DNA of 64,000 bases from Pseudomonadota bacterium (GTDB lineage: Bacteria > Pseudomonadota > Alphaproteobacteria > Rhizobiales > Devosiaceae), in assembly GCA_023391095.1 (NCBI GenBank), contig JAEWBN010000001.1:1-64000 (forward strand). Direction: 5' to 3'. Under the pieces are notes generated by a model. That model made no database searches. It had not been told where the DNA came from and saw only the letters and a program-made list of their open reading frames with translations. Each line of letters begins with the position of its first letter. The stretch's first letter is position 1. A program made the position numbers and the translations under genes. Shown here in pieces: positions 52,333-61,176 of the stretch.

Positions 52333-53847
52333 CTAGCCCGACTCCATCGCCGACAGGAACGCGTCGGGGCTGTCCACCTCGACCAGCCTTCTGCCCTGGA
52401 TTTCGAAGAACCGTGTCCCAATGGCCCGCAGGAACGCCCGGTCATGCGTGACCAGGATCGCCGTCGCCCCATGACCGCAAATATCGGCCTCGAGTTGTTC
52501 CTGTCCCGGAATGTCGAGATGATTGGTGGGCTCGTCGAGCAGGTAGAAATTGGGGTGGCTCAGTCGCAGGGCAAGCAGCGCCAACCGCGCCCGCTGGCCC
52601 AGGGACAGCTGGCGGATCGGCCGCTCCTGCTGCATTGGAGAAAACCCCGCTCCTGCCAGGAGAGCAATGGTGCGCCGGTCGCCCTCGTCGAAGCGATGCA
52701 ACAGGTAGTCAAGCGGTGACGGCTCCAGCGGCAACCAGGCCAGCGACTGATCGAGATAGCCGGGCACGAGTTGCGGGCTCACGCGCAGTCCTGCCGGCGC
52801 CGATCCGCCCAGAGCTTCCGTCACCACCCGCATGAACTGCGATTTACCCGTGCCGTTGCGCCCCAGCAGAACGATGCGATCGCCCTGGAAGATGTGGAGC
52901 TTGTCGACCGAAAACAGCGGCCGGCCATCCGGCGTCGCTATGGCCACGCTCTCGAAGCCCATCATCACCCGTGCCTCGGCTCCGCTATTGCCCAGCCTGA
53001 CGAGGCCGGTGCGCTCCTTGTGCACCTCCTGCAAGCGCGTTTCGATCTTTGCCGCCCGCTCGCGCAATTGCTTGGATTTGACCGTCAGCAGGTCGCTGCC
53101 GGAATTGATGCCGATATTGGTGAGCTTGGCCGCCTGCTTGCGCAACTGCGCCGCCTGTTTCAGCTCCCGCTCGCGTTGCGCCTCGGCCGCCGCGTCCACC
53201 TGGTCCAGCTCCGCGCGTGCCGCCGAATAGGCCAGCGGCAGGTAAACCTGCTCGCTTGGCCGCAAAAACAGCGTCCGGTTTGTGGTCGCATCGAGAAAGG
53301 CCCGATCATGGCTGGCGATGACGACCGGGAGGGTGCGCGCGGCATAGCCAAGCCATTCCTCGAGCATCACGATCCGTCCAAGATCGAGGTGGTTGGTCGG
53401 CTCATCGAGCAGCAAGGCATCCGGCTGGGTGATCCAGCTGCGGGCAATCAAAGCCATCCGCTGCCAGCCGCCGCTTAGCTTGCCCAGCGGCACGTCGCGG
53501 AACTCGGCGGCCACCTGCAGCTCATCCAGCACCACATCGACCCGCCAGCCTTCCTCGGCAAGCGTCACCGGATCGAGTGCCGAAGCTACGAAGTCCGTCA
53601 GCGTCCGCCCCAGCGCCTCAGGGGCAACATCCTGCGGCACATAGCCAATGGTCAGCCCGCGCGAACGGGTGATCTCCCCTTCGGACAGCTCCGTCAGCCC
53701 TGCAAGCGCCCGCAACAGGGTGGATTTGCCACGGCCATTGGGCGCCACAAGCCCCACATGGTCGCCGTCGTTGATCACGAGGTTGAGGTTGGAAAAAAGC
53801 ATCTCGCCGGCCCGGTGCCCGGCATTGCGAAGGCTGATCATGCCCAT
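52333..53847 (-). CDS. ABC-F family ATPase
   Basis: The 504-residue soluble protein has two ABC domains in tandem and no membrane segment. The first shows Walker A APNGRGKST and signature LSGGWQRMALIA; the second GRNGTGKS and LSLGQRARLALLALRL; both have LLDEPTNHLD. The linker between them is basic and coiled. ABC-F proteins act on the ribosome, but the subgroup, such as Uup, EttA or resistance type, cannot be settled here. An alternative start lies two codons in. Confidence 0.93.
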   Translation of the reverse strand: MGMISLRNAGHRAGEMLFSNLNLVINDGDHVGLVAPNGRGKSTLLRALAGLTELSEGEITRSRGLTIGYVPQDVAPEALGRTLTDFVASALDPVTLAEEGWRVDVVLDELQVAAEFRDVPLGKLSGGWQRMALIARSWITQPDALLLDEPTNHLDLGRIVMLEEWLGYAARTLPVVIASHDRAFLDATTNRTLFLRPSEQVYLPLAYSAARAELDQVDAAAEAQRERELKQAAQLRKQAAKLTNIGINSGSDLLTVKSKQLRERAAKIETRLQEVHKERTGLVRLGNSGAEARVMMGFESVAIATPDGRPLFSVDKLHIFQGDRIVLLGRNGTGKSQFMRVVTEALGGSAPAGLRVSPQLVPGYLDQSLAWLPLEPSPLDYLLHRFDEGDRRTIALLAGAGFSPMQQERPIRQLSLGQRARLALLALRLSHPNFYLLDEPTNHLDIPGQEQLEADICGHGATAILVTHDRAFLRAIGTRFFEIQGRRLVEVDSPDAFLSAMESG

Positions 53848-54417
53848 GTGTTAAAGTCCTGGTGCGGCGCGGATCACATCAACACGCCATTGGCCATCAG
53901 TACGACATCTGGCCAAAGCCAGGATGCCATGACGGGCAAACCAGAGGGAACGGGAACGAGTGCGTCCGGACCGGTACTGGTCAGCCCTGCAGCGAAAACC
54001 GCAGGGCATGAACGGGGCCGCGCGTGCGATGCGTCTGAAACACAGCCATGCAACCCTCCCGTTCGAGTACCGTGCTAAAAACTTAGCCCCGCGCGATGCG
54101 CAGGGCAAGTCATCTCAGACGAGATAGAAAACAAGGCTCAGCGCAGAGATGACGCCAAGGCGCGAGACGCGAAGATTGGCCAGCCGGTACGCAATACTCG
54201 AAAATCCGGCAGTCGGCCAATGTCCGTGCAACGATGAACCCGGCTTGACCCCTTGATACGCAGTACTGGGAAACCCGGCTCGCATACGGCAACTCCAGAC
54301 AAAAACCGTATGTCCAGAGTTCTAGCAGGACGCACTTAAGAAAGTGCTTTCAAGAAGCAAACGAGGCGTAAACCTGCCGGCACATCTTGGGACGAATGTG
54401 TATCGATCCGGGCTGCG
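53848..54417. other. Gene-free stretch with several inverted repeats
   Basis: About 570 bases without a credible gene. It holds TTGGCCAGCCGG/CCGGCAGTCGGCCAA arms near 54176-54222, CATACGG-N16-CCGTATG at 54283-54312, AACTC/GAGTT arms nested with it, and GCACTT-AAGA-AAGTGC near 54331-54346. A related stretch occurs twice: TACGCAATACTCGAAAATCC (54188 on) and TACGCAGTACTGGGAAACCC (54257 on). A small RNA or a degenerate repetitive element is possible. Confidence 0.5.
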
Positions 54418-54750
54418 CTAGCTGGCGGGGCGCAGGGGCCGCGCCTCGACGATCCGGTCACGGCAATAGTCGAAATCGATGAGGTACACCCAGCCGTCAT
54501 AGCTCGCCCGCACTTCGATCCGACCGTCATTGGGGACGTTGAGGTAGATGTCGGAATAGCCACGCGCCGCCACGGAGCGTCGGATTTCGCTATTGGTAAG
54601 GCAGGTGATACGGGTATTTGGAAAATCGCCCCATTCATCCCCGAAGTGAAAGCCGAAGCGCATCGCGCCTTGTGCCATTGCCGAAAGCGGCAGCATGGCA
54701 AAGATCGTCACGGTTGCAGCCGCCAGAATTTTTCCAGTGCGTCCGGTCAT
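54418..54750 (-). CDS. Small exported protein of unknown function
   Basis: The 110-residue product starts with a signal peptide (MTGRTGKILAAATVTIFAML, cleavage after AMA) and a short mature domain of about 82 residues. The mature part holds two cysteines (ITCLTN and DYCRDR) that could form a disulfide in the periplasm, with alternating beta-like segments. The family is not recognised. ATG 54750 is chosen for the signal peptide. The parE gene is divergent. Confidence 0.75.
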   Translation of the reverse strand: MTGRTGKILAAATVTIFAMLPLSAMAQGAMRFGFHFGDEWGDFPNTRITCLTNSEIRRSVAARGYSDIYLNVPNDGRIEVRASYDGWVYLIDFDYCRDRIVEARPLRPAS

Positions 54751-54956
54751 GTTCCGTCTCCAAAGGCCAGTGTTCCGGTCCGTTATGCCATGGGCCGCCT
54801 GAACCACACAGATTTGGTCCGTTCATCTCCCGTTCATCTTGACGGCCTCGACAAGACCATCCTTGTGGATTTGGCGCGGGCGCCCGGACCGGCGAAAACT
54901 CCTGCTATATGCTAGAAAACGAACCAGCCCGATTCGGGTTCAATGAGTGGAAGTGT

Positions 54957-56969
54957 ATGTCCGACCTTTTCGAAAGCACCGCCCCCGCTGAACAGGCGCC
55001 GGCCCAGCCTGCGCCAGCCAAGGCCCCCCGCGCCGCCCAGCCGGCCGCGGATGCCTATGGTGCTTCCGACATTGAAATTCTTGAAGGTCTTGAGCCGGTC
55101 CGCCGCCGCCCCGGCATGTATATCGGCGGCACGGACGCCAATGCCTATCACCACCTCTTTGCCGAGGTGATCGACAATTCCATGGACGAGGCGATTGCGG
55201 GCCATGCCACGCGGATCGAAGTCCACCTTGGCGCCGATGGATACATTACCGTTACCGATAATGGCCGCGGCATCCCTGTCGAAAAGCACCCCAAATTCCC
55301 CAATCGCTCGACGCTTGAAATCGTCCACACCGTGCTCCACGCCGGCGGCAAGTTCGACAGCAAGGCCTACGAAACCTCCGGCGGCCTCCATGGCGTCGGC
55401 GTCTCGGTGGTGAACGCGCTATCGGACGACATGGTGGTCGAGGTCGCCCGCGACCAGCAGTTGCACCGCATTATCTTCTCGCGCGGCAAGGTCGTGCAGG
55501 ACGTGGAGGCCGTGGGCCGGGTGCAGAACCGGCGCGGCACCAGCACCCGCTTCCATCCCGATCCGGAAATCTTCGGCGCCACGGCCCATTTCTCGCCGGG
55601 CCGCATTTTCCGCATGACGCGGGCGAAGGCCTACCTTTTCGGCGGCGTCGAGCTGCGCTGGAGCTGCGATGAGAGCCTGGCCAGTGACGATGTACCCGCC
55701 AAGGCCGTCTTCCATTACCCCGATGGCCTCAAGGACTTCATGGCCGCGCGCATCGAGGGCGAGACGCGCATCACCGACGAAATTTTCTCGGGCAAGAGCG
55801 GTAAGCCGGGCACCCATGGCTCGGTCGAATGGGCCATTGCCTGGACCCTCGCCGATGGCGGGGTGCAGTCCTACTGCAACACCGTGCCAACGCCCGATGG
55901 CGGCACGCATGAAGCGGGCATGCGCATGGCGCTGCTGCGCGGCCTCAAGAATTATGCCGAACTGACCAAGAACAAGGCGGCCGCAAACCTCACCACCGAG
56001 GACATCCTGGCCTCCTGCTCGGTCATGCTGTCGGTCTTTGTGCGCGAGCCCGAATTCGTCGGCCAGACCAAGGACAAGCTGGCATCCGGCGAAGCCACGC
56101 GCATCGTCGACAATGCCCTGCGCGACGCCTTCGACCATTGGCTCGCCGCCTCCCCGCAGCAGGCCGGCAAGCTTCTCGACTGGGCGGTGGATCGCGCCGA
56201 GGAGCGCCTGCGCCGCCGCAAGGAGAAGGAAATCGACCGGGCCAGCGCCACGCGCAAGTTGCGCCTGCCCGGCAAGCTGGCCGACTGCACGCAGAACGCT
56301 GCCCAGGGCGCGGAGCTTTTCATCGTCGAAGGTGACTCGGCTGGTGGCTCCGCCAAGCAGGCCCGCAACCGCGCCAACCAGGCTGTGCTCCCGCTGCGCG
56401 GCAAGATTCTCAACGTCGCCGGGGCCAGCCGCGACAAGGTGCATGCAAGCCAGGCCATTGCCGACATGATCCAGGCGCTCGGCTGCGGCACCCGGGATCG
56501 CTATACTGAGGATGATCTGCGCTACGACAAGATCATCATCATGACCGACGCCGACGTGGACGGCGCCCATATCGCGTCGCTGCTAATGACCTTCTTTTTC
56601 CAGGAAATGCCGCGCCTGATCGAGAACGGCCACCTGTTCCTCGCGCTGCCGCCGCTTTACCGCATCACGCAGGGCGCCAAGACGCTTTACGCGCGCGATG
56701 ACGCGCATAAGGACGAGCTGATGCGGACCGAGTTTACCGGCAAGGGCAAGGTCGATGTCACCCGCTTCAAGGGTCTTGGCGAAATGCCCTACCCGCACCT
56801 GCGCGAAACGACCATGTCACCCAAGACCCGCACCCTGCTGCAGGTCAAAGTGCTGGATGACCGGGACGCCACCAAGACAACGGTGGACCGCCTCATGGGC
56901 AACAAGCCCGAGGCGCGCTTCGACTTCATCCAGGAAAACGCGGCCTTTGTGACCGATCTCGATATCTAG
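54957..56969 (+). CDS. parE: DNA topoisomerase IV subunit B
   Basis: ParE is the ATPase subunit of topoisomerase IV, which unlinks daughter chromosomes. The 670-residue protein has the GHKL ATPase (EVIDNSMDEAIAGHAT, GGLHGVGVSVVNAL) and the TOPRIM domain (FIVEGDSAGGSAKQAR, MTDADVDGAHI). It lacks the long insertion of GyrB. ATG 54957 is preferred; the frame is open to 54909. A Pro/Ala-rich N-terminal extension (about residues 8-30) precedes the ATPase. It ends 3 bases from the convergent pleD. Confidence 0.95.
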   Translation: MSDLFESTAPAEQAPAQPAPAKAPRAAQPAADAYGASDIEILEGLEPVRRRPGMYIGGTDANAYHHLFAEVIDNSMDEAIAGHATRIEVHLGADGYITVTDNGRGIPVEKHPKFPNRSTLEIVHTVLHAGGKFDSKAYETSGGLHGVGVSVVNALSDDMVVEVARDQQLHRIIFSRGKVVQDVEAVGRVQNRRGTSTRFHPDPEIFGATAHFSPGRIFRMTRAKAYLFGGVELRWSCDESLASDDVPAKAVFHYPDGLKDFMAARIEGETRITDEIFSGKSGKPGTHGSVEWAIAWTLADGGVQSYCNTVPTPDGGTHEAGMRMALLRGLKNYAELTKNKAAANLTTEDILASCSVMLSVFVREPEFVGQTKDKLASGEATRIVDNALRDAFDHWLAASPQQAGKLLDWAVDRAEERLRRRKEKEIDRASATRKLRLPGKLADCTQNAAQGAELFIVEGDSAGGSAKQARNRANQAVLPLRGKILNVAGASRDKVHASQAIADMIQALGCGTRDRYTEDDLRYDKIIIMTDADVDGAHIASLLMTFFFQEMPRLIENGHLFLALPPLYRITQGAKTLYARDDAHKDELMRTEFTGKGKVDVTRFKGLGEMPYPHLRETTMSPKTRTLLQVKVLDDRDATKTTVDRLMGNKPEARFDFIQENAAFVTDLDI

Positions 56970-56972
56970 GAG

Positions 56973-58343
56973 TTACGCCGCGTCGAAGATGACGCGGTTG
57001 CGCCCTTCGCGCTTGGCCCGGTACAGCGCCACGTCGGCCCGCTTGAGCAGGATTTCCGACGTATCGGCAGCCATTTCGTTACGCGACACGCCGATCGAAA
57101 CCGTCACTGAAAGTGGCCGCACGGCGTTCACCTCGAACATGCGCTCGGCCATGGCCTGGCGCACGCGTTCTGCCACGGCCTCCGCTGAAGCCATGTCGGT
57201 ATCGGGCATGATCACCACGAACTCTTCGCCGCCCAGCCGACAGGCCAGGTCGACGCCGCGGATATTGCGCCGCAGCCGCGCCGCAAATTCCCGCAGCACG
57301 GCGTCGCCAATATCGTGGCCATGATTGTCGTTCACCGCCTTGAAGTGGTCGATATCGAGGATCATCACCGCCAGGTCACGCCCCTGCTCCTGCGCCTTGC
57401 CCAGCATGACGTTGAGATGGCGCTCGAAATAACGGCGGTTGTAGAGCCCGGTCAGCTCGTCGGTGACCGCCAGCGCCATTGTGCTATTGACGCTTTCGCG
57501 CAGTTCGAGCGCATAGCGGTGCCGCCGGATCTGCGTGCGCACGCGGGCCGAGAGCTCATTGCGTTCGACCGGGCGGGCGATGAAATCATTGACGCCGAGG
57601 TCAAGCGCCCGCACCACGCGCGGCTTGTCCCCGTCATCGGCCATCAGGATGATGGGCAGGCTGCGAGAGTGATCGACCGTGCGGACCTGCGAACAGACGC
57701 GGAGCGGATCAAAGCCATCAAGGCTCATGCTCACCAGCGCCAGTTCGTAGCTGGCGCCGGAAACCTGGAAAACGGCATCGGCCGGCTCGGTCAGGATATC
57801 GACGCGATGCTCGGCGGCCAGGTAGGACTGGATACGCTCGGCATGTCGCCGGTCGGTATCGATGATGAGGATGGAGCCGCCCGTCGCCGAAATGGCGTCC
57901 ATGGCGCGCAGGGCATCCTCGATGGCGATCTGCTGGCCGGTCAGGGCGCGCGCGCGCAATTCGTCGGTCAGCGACTTCAGCCGCACAAGGCTCTTCACCC
58001 GCGCCATCAGCTGGGTATCGTCCACCGGCTTGGTCAGGAAGTCGTCGGCGCCCACTTCCAGCCCGCGCACGCGGTCCGAGGGCTGGTCCAGCGCCGTCAC
58101 CATCAGCACCGGCAGATGGTGGGTGCGCTGGTCGGCCTTGAGCCGCCGGCAGACCTCAAACCCGTCCATGTCGGGCATCATCACGTCGAGCAGGACGATG
58201 TCGATGTCCTGCGTCAGACAGATTTCGATGGCCTGCGGACCCGAAGTCGCCGTCACGACCTCATAATATTCCGCTGTCAGCCGGGCCTCGAGGAGACGCA
58301 CATTGGTGGGAATATCGTCGACGATCAGTACGCGCGCGGTCAC
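56973..58343 (-). CDS. pleD: PleD-type response regulator diguanylate cyclase
   Basis: The 456-residue protein has the PleD layout: receiver 1 (residues 1-120, phosphoacceptor D53), an adaptor receiver 2 (about 155-275) in which the usual aspartate is replaced (LVSMSLDGF), and a GGDEF domain (about 285-456) with RLGGEEFVVIMPDTDM. The inhibitory RxxD site (RGVD) is present. It makes cyclic-di-GMP when phosphorylated and drives polar development in Caulobacter relatives. It lies downstream of divK in the same direction. Confidence 0.95.
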   Translation of the reverse strand: MTARVLIVDDIPTNVRLLEARLTAEYYEVVTATSGPQAIEICLTQDIDIVLLDVMMPDMDGFEVCRRLKADQRTHHLPVLMVTALDQPSDRVRGLEVGADDFLTKPVDDTQLMARVKSLVRLKSLTDELRARALTGQQIAIEDALRAMDAISATGGSILIIDTDRRHAERIQSYLAAEHRVDILTEPADAVFQVSGASYELALVSMSLDGFDPLRVCSQVRTVDHSRSLPIILMADDGDKPRVVRALDLGVNDFIARPVERNELSARVRTQIRRHRYALELRESVNSTMALAVTDELTGLYNRRYFERHLNVMLGKAQEQGRDLAVMILDIDHFKAVNDNHGHDIGDAVLREFAARLRRNIRGVDLACRLGGEEFVVIMPDTDMASAEAVAERVRQAMAERMFEVNAVRPLSVTVSIGVSRNEMAADTSEILLKRADVALYRAKREGRNRVIFDAA

Positions 58344-58432
58344 TCAACTCACCCCGGTCACCCCTGGCCCGCCGTCACAGACGCTTCGGCGTCGAGCCAT
58401 GCCAAACCCTTCACGCCATAGGCGATTTCGGG

Positions 58433-58804
58433 TCAGGCCGGGCCAATATAGTGGGCAATGGTTTCCAGAAAGTGAGACACGGAAATCGGTTTGGAAATGT
58501 AGCCTTCGCAGCCGCCCTGCAGGATGCGCTCTTCATCGCCCTTCATGGCAAAGGCGGTGACGGCGATGACCGGAATATGGGCCAGTTGGTCATCGTCCTT
58601 GAGCCACTTGGTGACCACAAGGCCGGAGACCTCAGGCAGTTGGATATCCATCAGGATCAGGTCGGGCATGTGGGCGCGGGCCAGGTCCAGCGCCTCCATT
58701 CCGTTGCGCGTCTGGATCACGGTATAGCCGCGCGACTCGAGCAGATCGTTGAAGAGCTTCATGTTGAGCTCGTTGTCTTCCACGATCATAACTGACTTGG
58801 GCAT
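58433..58804 (-). CDS. divK: Cell-cycle single-domain response regulator DivK
   Basis: The 123-residue protein is one receiver domain: acidic pocket VEDNELN, phosphoacceptor D53 in LILMDIQLPEVSG, and K in YISKPISV. DivK is the cytoplasmic phospho-switch that binds DivL/DivJ/PleC in alphaproteobacteria. It is 89 bases upstream of pleD. The gene on the other side is divergent. Confidence 0.96.
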   Translation of the reverse strand: MPKSVMIVEDNELNMKLFNDLLESRGYTVIQTRNGMEALDLARAHMPDLILMDIQLPEVSGLVVTKWLKDDDQLAHIPVIAVTAFAMKGDEERILQGGCEGYISKPISVSHFLETIAHYIGPA

Positions 58805-58929
58805 TGTCCCTCGCTCGAACCGCTGCGCCGGATTTGTGCCGGTGGTCCTGCATCTGGTTGGCCCGCACGCGGCAAGCCTTCGCTTCTTTAGCCAACTGGG
58901 CTAGCATCGAATCCGTTACAAAACACCAA

Positions 58930-59220
58930 ATGGTGCCTGCCTTGCCGATTGCCAATCGCTCCACGCCCGACGTTTCCGCCCTTGCGGAAGCCTGTCTGGG
59001 ATACCTGGCCGAACACCCCGAGGAGCTTCTGGCCTTCATGGAACAGGCTGGCCTTAGCCCCGACGCCCTGCGCCAGGCCGTCGGCACCGAAAGGCTGCAA
59101 CGCGGGCTTATCGACCACTTTGCTTCAAACGAGGCGATTCTGCTCGCTCTGTGCGCCAATGCCGGGATCACGCCGGAAAACTTCATGCAGGTCTGGCACA
59201 GGCTGAACCGGACCGAATGA
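58930..59220 (+). CDS. DUF3572 family protein
   Basis: This small helical protein of 96 residues, with no membrane segment or signal, resembles the DUF3572 family that is often divergent from divK in Hyphomicrobiales. Visible helices include LAEACLGYLAEHPEELLAFM and LQRGLIDHFASNEAILLALC. The function is unknown. ATG 58930 is preferred; the open frame reaches further left but overlaps the divK promoter. dinB starts one base after its stop. Confidence 0.75.
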   Translation: MVPALPIANRSTPDVSALAEACLGYLAEHPEELLAFMEQAGLSPDALRQAVGTERLQRGLIDHFASNEAILLALCANAGITPENFMQVWHRLNRTE

Positions 59221-59221
59221 G

Positions 59222-60559
59222 ATGAGCACCCCGTGGCTGTGCCGCGATTGCCTGAAATGGGAATCGGGCGGAACGGTGCCCATGCGCTGTCCCGCCTGCG
59301 GCTCGCCGCGCATCCGCAGCCACCAGGAGCTCTTTTCCCTCGATATCGCCCATGTCGATTGCGACGCGTTCTATGCCTCGGTGGAAAAGCGCGACGATCC
59401 CAGCTTGCGCGACAAGCCGCTGATCATCGGCGGAGGAACGCGCGGCGTTGTTTCGACCTGCTGTTACATCGCCCGCCAGTCCGGCGTGCGTTCGGCAATG
59501 CCCATGTTCAAGGCCCGCGACCTGTGCCCGGACGCGGTCATCATCAAGCCCAACATGGCCAAATATGTCGAGGTCAGCCGCCAGATCCGGGGCTACATGA
59601 ATGCGCTGACCCCATTGGTCGAGCCCATTTCCATCGACGAAGCCTTTCTCGACCTCTCTGGCACACAGAACCTCCATGGCACCCCGCCCGCCCTGACGCT
59701 GGCCCGTTTTGCCCGCGCCATCGAAAAAGACGTCGGCGTCACCATTTCGGTGGGCCTGAGCCACAACAAGTTCCTCGCCAAGGTCGCCTCGGACCTCGAC
59801 AAGCCACGCGGCTTTGCCGTGATCGGCGCCGCCGAAACGCTTGGCTTCCTCGCCGACAAGCCGATCAGCCTGATTTTCGGGGTGGGCAAGGTCTTTTCCG
59901 AGACGCTCAAAAAAGACGGCTACATCACCATCGGCCAGCTGCAGCAGGAAGACCCGCATCGGCTCATGCGCCTTTACGGCGAATCCGGCGCCCGTCTCGC
60001 CCGGCTGGCCCAGGGCCAGGACAGCCGCCGTGTGTCCATCGACGGCGAGATGAAGACCGTTTCCTCCGAGACCACCTTCAACCGCGACCTCGCAAGCATG
60101 GAAGACCTCTCGACCCAGCTGCTCAAATGCAGCGAGCGGCTTTCCGAGCGCCTCAAGGCCAAGAACCTGGTCGGCGATACTGTAACACTTAAGCTCAAGA
60201 CGACGGGATTTCGGTTGCGTACACGCGCCCGACACCTGATGATGCCGACACAGCTGGCCAATGTGCTCTACGAGACGGGCCTCAGCCTGCTGCAACGCGA
60301 AGCCGATGGCACGCCGTTCCGCCTGATCGGAATCGGCGTCTCCGGCCTTGAAACGGCCGATGGTTCGGACCCGTCCGATCTGCTCGAACCGCAGGTGGCC
60401 CGCAAGGCGGCCGCCGAGCGGGCGATGGACCGGGTGCGAAATCGGTTCGGACGCGATGCGGTGGTGCGCGGCAAGCTCTATACCTCGCGGCCCGACCCTC
60501 AGGCGGCGCCGCAATCCGAAGAAGAAGCAGACGACCTCAAAGGCGACACAGATGACTGA
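59222..60559 (+). CDS. dinB: DNA polymerase IV (DinB) with N-terminal zinc-ribbon-like extension
   Basis: The 445-residue Y-family polymerase copies damaged DNA. The catalytic motifs are IAHVDCDAFYASVEKRDDP and SIDEAFLDLSG; finger, thumb and little-finger domains follow. The first 35 residues hold C7-x2-C10 and C23-x2-C26 (CRDC, CPAC), a zinc-ribbon-like extension before the core. It ends in an acidic tail. It is one base downstream of the DUF3572 gene and overlaps the RidA gene by 8 bases. Confidence 0.95.
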   Translation: MSTPWLCRDCLKWESGGTVPMRCPACGSPRIRSHQELFSLDIAHVDCDAFYASVEKRDDPSLRDKPLIIGGGTRGVVSTCCYIARQSGVRSAMPMFKARDLCPDAVIIKPNMAKYVEVSRQIRGYMNALTPLVEPISIDEAFLDLSGTQNLHGTPPALTLARFARAIEKDVGVTISVGLSHNKFLAKVASDLDKPRGFAVIGAAETLGFLADKPISLIFGVGKVFSETLKKDGYITIGQLQQEDPHRLMRLYGESGARLARLAQGQDSRRVSIDGEMKTVSSETTFNRDLASMEDLSTQLLKCSERLSERLKAKNLVGDTVTLKLKTTGFRLRTRARHLMMPTQLANVLYETGLSLLQREADGTPFRLIGIGVSGLETADGSDPSDLLEPQVARKAAAERAMDRVRNRFGRDAVVRGKLYTSRPDPQAAPQSEEEADDLKGDTDD

Positions 60560-61010
60560 CCCGATCGAAAAGCTCCGTGAATATGGCTATGAGCTGCCCG
60601 CCCCCAAGGCGCCGGTGGCCAGCTATGTCCCCGTCACCCGCAGCGGCAACCTCATCTATGTTTCGGGCCAGATTTCCAGCAATGACCAGGGCGTCGTGCA
60701 GGGCCGGCTGGGCGATACGATGAATGTCGTGCAGGGCGGCAATGCCGCCGAGCTCTGCGCCGTCAACATCATGGCTCAGGTCGTGCATATGGCCGGCGTG
60801 CCGCTGCATGAAATCAAGCAGGTGCTCAAGCTCACCGTCCTGGTCGCCTCCACGCCCGAATTCAACGAGCAGCACCTGGTCGCCAATGGCGCGTCCAACC
60901 TCTTCGTGGGCGTGCTCGGCGACAAGGGCAAGCATGCCCGCGCCGCGTTCGGCGTTGCCTCGCTCCCGCTCGGCGCCGCTGTCGAAATCGACGCGGTCAT
61001 CGAGGTCTGA
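60552..61010 (+). CDS. RidA family protein
   Basis: The 152-residue protein belongs to the RidA/YjgF/YER057c family, a subgroup of which removes reactive enamine/imine intermediates. Marks include GNLIYVSGQISS, VLKLTVLVASTPEFNEQHLV and HARAAFGVASLPLGAAVEID; the canonical arginine (RAAFGV) is present. ATG 60552 overlaps the dinB stop. It is slightly longer than the 130-residue archetype, as in other Hyphomicrobiales. Confidence 0.9.
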   Translation: MTDPIEKLREYGYELPAPKAPVASYVPVTRSGNLIYVSGQISSNDQGVVQGRLGDTMNVVQGGNAAELCAVNIMAQVVHMAGVPLHEIKQVLKLTVLVASTPEFNEQHLVANGASNLFVGVLGDKGKHARAAFGVASLPLGAAVEIDAVIEV

Positions 61011-61037
61011 TCGCCCTCCTGCGCCTCCCCTCCCGGG

Positions 61038-61079
61038 AGAGGCTTTGCCGCGCGCATCACATTCCTGCGCGCGGCCTCT
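61038..61079 (+). terminator. GC-rich hairpin after the RidA gene
   Basis: GCCGCGCGCA (61047-61056) and TGCGCGCGGC (61066-61075) form a perfect 10-base stem with a 9-base loop, flanked by AGAGGC and GCCTCT. No long T-run follows, so termination is plausible but not certain. Confidence 0.55.
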
Positions 61080-61176
61080 ATAGTCGTGACGGCATGGGCA
61101 AAGATCGGTAGGATTGAAGCGGAGCCCGCCCGGCCCCATATCAACCAGACCATTTCCCAAGGCTTCGACCTCTCCC

